Below are positions 59,826-64,000 of a DNA stretch of 64,000 nucleotides, in pieces (within the stretch, counting starts at the first letter, position 1; each line of letters opens with the position of its first letter). The translations under genes were made by a program, and so were the position numbers. The DNA is from Haliotis asinina. Taxonomy: Eukaryota > Mollusca > Gastropoda > Lepetellida > Haliotidae. The stretch lies in contig NC_090288.1 of the NCBI RefSeq assembly GCF_037392515.1, positions 60,869,673 through 60,933,672 of the forward strand, written 5' to 3'. The notes under the pieces are model-generated. The model had not been told where the DNA came from and searched no databases. It worked only from the letters and a program-made list of their open reading frames with translations.

Positions 59826-62045
59826 TCAAGCCACGACTGTGCTGGCCTCTACAGGAGCAGCTGTACTGACGACGGCTGGAGGAGATGTGACAACGATGGT
59901 GCCCACGGTGGTTTTCGTCATTGCAGCTTCCAGTTCCAGATGCTGTAATACGGCAAAGATTAAAATGAATTCACACTTCAGAAAATAGAGAGCCCCGTCC
60001 AGTTCCCTTCTTTCTGTCTTCCAAATAATTTTTCCTATTCTTCCAGTGATTTGGGAGCATTCAGAGTCTCTCTATAAATAAATACTTTCTTTGAGTACTC
60101 ACTCGTTCGTCACGTTTTTTGCCTGTGTAATTCATGTGGGTTTACTTTGCACAATGTTCTAGATAACACTCAGATAATCTTACATTTCATTTGAAATGAA
60201 TGGATTTTTTTGTTTCAATCTGAGGAAACGATAATCTGTCTGACTGGATTGTTGGAGGAAGGAAGGGTTGATGATAATGTAAGGATTGTCTATGGTTTGT
60301 TAGTTTGGATCACCTTACCCTAATGATCATACGATCAAAGCCGTGAGCTTCATCCTCATCAATTTCTGCAAGAGAGAAAAACGCAAACATAATCTTCATC
60401 AGTTCCCTTCTGTCACCCTACCAGAGGGAAGCAGGCTCCACACTTGCCTGCAGAGTAGGGGAGTAGGGGAGTAGGAAGCAGACTTCAGCCTGATCTATAG
60501 AGTATCGGAAGCATGCTCCAGACTGATCTATAGAGTAGGGTAAGGATGCTCCAGCCTGATCTATAGCGCAGGGGAAACAGGCTCCAGACTGATCTATAGA
60601 GCAGGGGAAGCTGGCTCCACAATGACCTATAGAGTAGGGGAAGCATGCTCAAGCCTGATCTATAGAGCAGGGGAAGCTGGCTCCACAATGACCTATAGAG
60701 TAGGGGAAGCATGCTCAAGCCTGATCTATAGAGTAGGGAAGGCAGGCTCAAGACATACAGTGTAGGGACGCTGACATACAGTGTAGGGACGCAGGCTCCA
60801 GACTGACCTACATTGTATATAGGGGAAGTAGGTTCCAGACTGACAAATAGTGTAGGGGAACAGTGGCGTGTACTAGGTAGCGGTATCCTGAAGAACATAT
60901 GACGTAGGTTCTGGAGTACTGGGGAGAGTTGGTTGGAGCAGTGAGAATAGTAGAAGTAGATCATTCCTGTTGGGAGGTTTCATAGAGAACTTGTGTAAAG
61001 AACTGGGGATATTAGTTTCAGTAAGCGTGTTAAGAAGTGCGGATGGTGGAGATTCAAGAAAGCACAATGCTGAAGGTCAAATGGTGGAAGTCATAGGTTG
61101 CAATATATCGTAATACTGACGATGAATTGGTGGACTCCACGTGTATTAATATACGGAAGAGTAACAGTACGCGTTTTCAGATAATGATATACAGAAGTGC
61201 AGCGAGATGAGGTTTTGGATATCGCCCTTTAGTCAGTGATGGAGATTCCAGCGAGAGCTATGTTGACAAAAAATATCAAACTTCAAGTGCGTGTGTTTAT
61301 GGATCATATTACTCACTGATGCATCAAAACAAGAAATACCTTCTACATGTCATTAACGTTTAGACCCAGCTCTTTATCTTTCCTAAGATTTCACCTATAC
61401 GAAAAGGCGTTTCCAGATTCTGAAATGTAGGAAACTCTAAAAACTGTTTATTCAGAGCACGTGTTTTGAATACTGGGAACAAATTCCTTTTTTAAAAAAG
61501 AATGGCATGCAGGTGACACTGGCTATTCCTGTCCATAGTACGTGACATAAGGTCAATGAGCCATAGGCTCCTATTGCTATCAAGAGACGTCTGATGTTAG
61601 ACCATGACAAGCATGTGGTAGATAATTGGCTTTCTTTTCCATTGTATACAGTCGCTGTGGATTAAAAGGAAATGATACTCATGGCACATCTCTTCCGGGT
61701 GGCATACCCCAAATATTCTTTGAAATTGCTTTTTGCGTGACATCTAAAGTAGATATAGAGCTATAGAAATTGACTTACTGTTTGTTTTATTTATTATGTA
61801 TTATATACCCACGTGACATGAGGTCAAGGACGGCTGCGTAGCCCTTCTGGTCGATGTACTGGGTGAGGGTATTGTGTTCAGCGGCGTACAAGATCTCCAA
61901 GAACACACGCATATCGGCGTGTGAGAGATGGTCCTCAATCTTGTGTGCAAGGTGAAGTTCTCTCAGGAAGTTAAAGAGGTCGGAACCACTCTGTCGCTTC
62001 TGATCAAAGAAAGCAGTCATCCGTACGCCTAACACGTTTCTATAT
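59826..62045 (-). CDS. 3' end of an unrecognised multi-exon gene (131 aa seen)
   Basis: Three exons join in frame with AG/GT borders: 62045-61813, 60365-60319 and 59942-59826 (stop TGA). The first begins in phase 2, so more exons lie upstream; none could be placed in 62046-64000. The visible protein starts YRNVLGVRMTAFFDQKRQSG. A helical-looking domain follows (SDLFNFLRELHLAHKIEDHL, then DMRVFLEILYAAEHNTL, then QYIDQKGYAAVLDLMS). An acidic IDEDEAHGFDRMIIR and a low-complexity Thr/Val/Ala/Pro C-terminus ending ASTVVA come last. The alternation of Leu and charged residues suggests an all-alpha fold, but I recognise no family and give no function. The donor of the first exon is GTGGGT, chosen because it alone joins the next exon in frame. 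Intron 2 (60366-61812) holds a minisatellite. Confidence 0.7.
60430..60860. repeat. ~33 bp minisatellite
   Basis: About 12 contiguous units of the type GATCTATAGAGTAGGGGAAG followed by CATGCTCCAGCCT, with an alternating variant GCTGGCTCCACAATGACC. It lies in an intron of the unidentified gene. Confidence 0.92.
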
Positions 62046-62865
62046 CTAAACAAAATGATTAAATAATTAGTTCGGAATTTTGATCTAAGTGTGATTCCAG
62101 ATCAGTGCGTATGGACAAAAAGTAGATCCTCTCTGTTTTGACGAGTATTCACGTTGTATCAAAATGTATCCTCTCACCGCCAGGCATCTTATAACACAGG
62201 GATGTTTGGTGGGAGGATAAATGACTATTGTGAACTGATCACGGGTCACAGTTACAGGGTTTATCTCCAGACCAGGAACAGTGGAAACACTGTTTCGTTA
62301 TAATAAAGGGTATCCTGAAACCTCATAACACATTAATGTTTGGTTGGTAAGGTTGGTGTATCACACTGATTTGTATCATGTCACTACAAACAACTAAACC
62401 CTTTCCTTAATCATAAGAGTCCATTATACTTTTATATAGGAATCAAACTAAACCAAACTAACCAAACTAATACAATTTCTTTCTTGTAAGTTACTGTTTT
62501 ATATGTATCCATCCAGCAGGAATAACTGTTAGATATATTTTCTAAAGGAGATATACTTTGTGTCAAGTACATGAATCGCCAAACCTGTGAGTCAGAAATG
62601 AACCATATTCCTTTATCCAATAAGGAAAGACTTTCTGTATATTCACAAATAGTATTTTAGTAAAGAGGACAATGTCATCAAGGATTTGATTCACGTGTTC
62701 CAATTTCAGAAAAGAGCCACATGACCTTTTCACTCTGTGGGCCTGTGACTCTTTGCGTTGTGATGTTAGATGTAGTTACCTGTCTGCCGTCAGGGTTTGA
62801 AAAGATTTGTAAGAAAATATCATGGCCCCCATTCAGGTCTATCCGTTTCTCTTTAGATATATATA
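62046..62865. other. No feature seen
   Basis: AT-rich, with no convincing exon on either strand and no recognised repeat. It is presumably intron or 5' flank of the unidentified gene. Confidence 0.4.
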
Positions 62866-63609
62866 CATATGGAAATTAATTAAGCAACACCAAATTCAAA
62901 GACACATAAAAACTTAACAAAGTTTAACGAAGTAATTTTGATGATTGATTATTCAATTTTGATGTATTGACATACAGCATGAGCTTTTCATGGGTTGATA
63001 TGACGCGCGTGAAGCTTGCACAGCGCACGTGCATTGCTTTAACCTCAACTTTCGAAAAATGCACTTTTTCCCTGGGGTGTTTACAAGCGCAGGTTGTCGA
63101 TTGCATTCGGTTTTTCATTCATTTCAATGTCATGGCACGTAGGAAATTATCAGAGGCCACTCGTTGGCAAATAATCGGCATGAGGAGTGGAACAGGATCC
63201 CCCAGAATCAGATCCGGAGACTCATCCAAGGAATGAGGAGGCGTCTGGAATCGGTGGTGCGTGCGCAGGGAGGACACACTAGATATTGATGAAAGTCGGT
63301 GTGCAGACTCTCAGATGACTGTTCTTTCTTTCCATGTGACATTTGTGTTAATACACCTGACAACAACGTCTGTGGATGAATAGTAAATTGTGTCCATTTT
63401 TTCATGAATTTAAGACAGTTTTAAGAATTTGGATTTCGTTGCAATAAAGCAAAGTCTTGATACTTTTTCCCTTTAAGTTGTTTGTCAGAGATCGTCTGTT
63501 GAATAAAAAAGTGTCAAACTATATCAACCCGGCATATTTTGATTGTCAGAACACTTCAAAGTTGCTCCAATAGAAAAAATTGGGGTGTTGCTTGATTAAT
63601 TTCCAGGTG
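62866..63609 (+). mobile_element. Tc1-derived internal-deletion element (744 bp)
   Basis: Ends: CATATGGAAATTAATTAAGC at the left, complement of CACCTGGAAATTAATCAAGC at the right, both followed by AACACC; TA on each side (62864-62865 and 63610-63611). Inside, from 63132, the first residues of a Tc1 transposase (MARRKLSEATRWQIIGM) run almost directly into its last residues in another frame (WNRIPQNQIRRLIQGMRRRL, then RAQGGHTRY and a stop near 63285). The middle of the gene is deleted. It is a non-autonomous derivative that would need a transposase in trans. Confidence 0.9.
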
Positions 63610-63611
63610 TA

Positions 63612-64000
63612 TAGATCAGACCTTCTGCTAGGCAATGTCACAGGGTTGGCCAAGAAGCTGGTTCTTACACCCTTACCAAGCGGTATGATGAGCGGTTATC
63701 ATGAAATCATGAACAAGTTTTCATCGATAAAGCATCATACCTTTCTTAGCTGTTCACCATTGTTCTATCGTGATTTAAAACACCCGTTCATGACGAAGCT
63801 GAGATCGTTCAGTTGGGATTTCTTACGAATTTGAAAATGACTTTGTTGCTTTTTGTTGCATATGACAATATATTACCGTCATCGTTTCCAGCGAGAAGGA
63901 AAGCGACCCTGAACTCAGGAGTGAGTGTCGGTCACTTAACCTCGTTAGAATAGTAATCAGTGGCAATCAAGACATATTATTAGGCAGTGTCATTAGATGC
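63612..64000. other. No feature seen
   Basis: No recognisable coding or repeat feature up to the window end. Confidence 0.4.

Noticed and set aside
60485-60964. Minus-strand 159-aa frame with repeated LPLLYRS
   Set aside because: It is generated by a 33-bp minisatellite; there is no start context, domain or exon border to support a gene.

Overview
This is a eukaryotic, animal window, most likely from a gastropod mollusc and probably an abalone (Haliotis). The two recognisable genes are split by GT-AG introns. The intergenic DNA carries several copies of a tRNA-headed SINE-like repeat whose tail reads AGTGAGTTTAGTTTTACGCC on one strand; I associate this repeat with abalone sequence from memory, without a database search.

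Three host genes are supported, all on the minus strand. (1) 7461-16905 is an hnRNP A/B (hnRNP A1/A2B1-like) RNA-binding protein with 8 coding exons and 333 aa: two RRMs and a glycine/tyrosine-rich tail. (2) 37769-47594 is the nuclear gene for the mitochondrial ATP synthase gamma subunit (ATP5F1C), with 7 coding exons and 293 aa. (3) 59826-62045 is the 3' end (three exons, at least 131 aa) of a gene I do not recognise, whose upstream exons I could not place. All joins keep frame, and the first two coding sums (1002 and 882 nt) divide by three.

Everything else is repeat-rich accessory DNA. 1-7460 is quiet apart from a hairpin with NRF-1-like palindromes, a SINE-like piece and a microsatellite. 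17.8-20.1 kb holds SINEs and copy 1 of a 1.5 kb dispersed repeat; copy 2 lies at 47.8-49.3 kb. 24.2-28.8 kb is bounded by 265 bp inverted repeats and contains a Tc1-like relic, itself split by a 1.28 kb transposon that carries a THAP zinc-finger fragment. 29.9-35.3 kb is a 30-bp minisatellite broken by a second Tc1 relic (also split by the THAP-bearing transposon, in the other orientation) and by an intact-looking 1.3 kb Tc1 element with a full 326-aa DD34E transposase, matching terminal inverted repeats and TA duplications. 35.5-37.2 kb is a decayed tandem array with a SINE inserted in it.

Inside ATP5F1C, the largest intron holds a DIRS-type fossil with inverted ends, and another intron holds a 167 bp palindrome and a third THAP-element copy. 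A transposon with long inverted ends begins 117 bp upstream of the ATP5F1C start codon. 49.8-58.4 kb is a graveyard of Tc1, Penelope-like, possible Polinton-like and DIRS/Ngaro-type remains, ending in a short inverted-repeat element whose ends match those of the element upstream of ATP5F1C. 62.9-63.6 kb is a TA-flanked internal-deletion derivative of a Tc1 element.

I found no defence, toxin or operon-like system. The most unusual material is the nested transposon architecture, the THAP-bearing element family and the unidentified gene at 59.8-62.0 kb.
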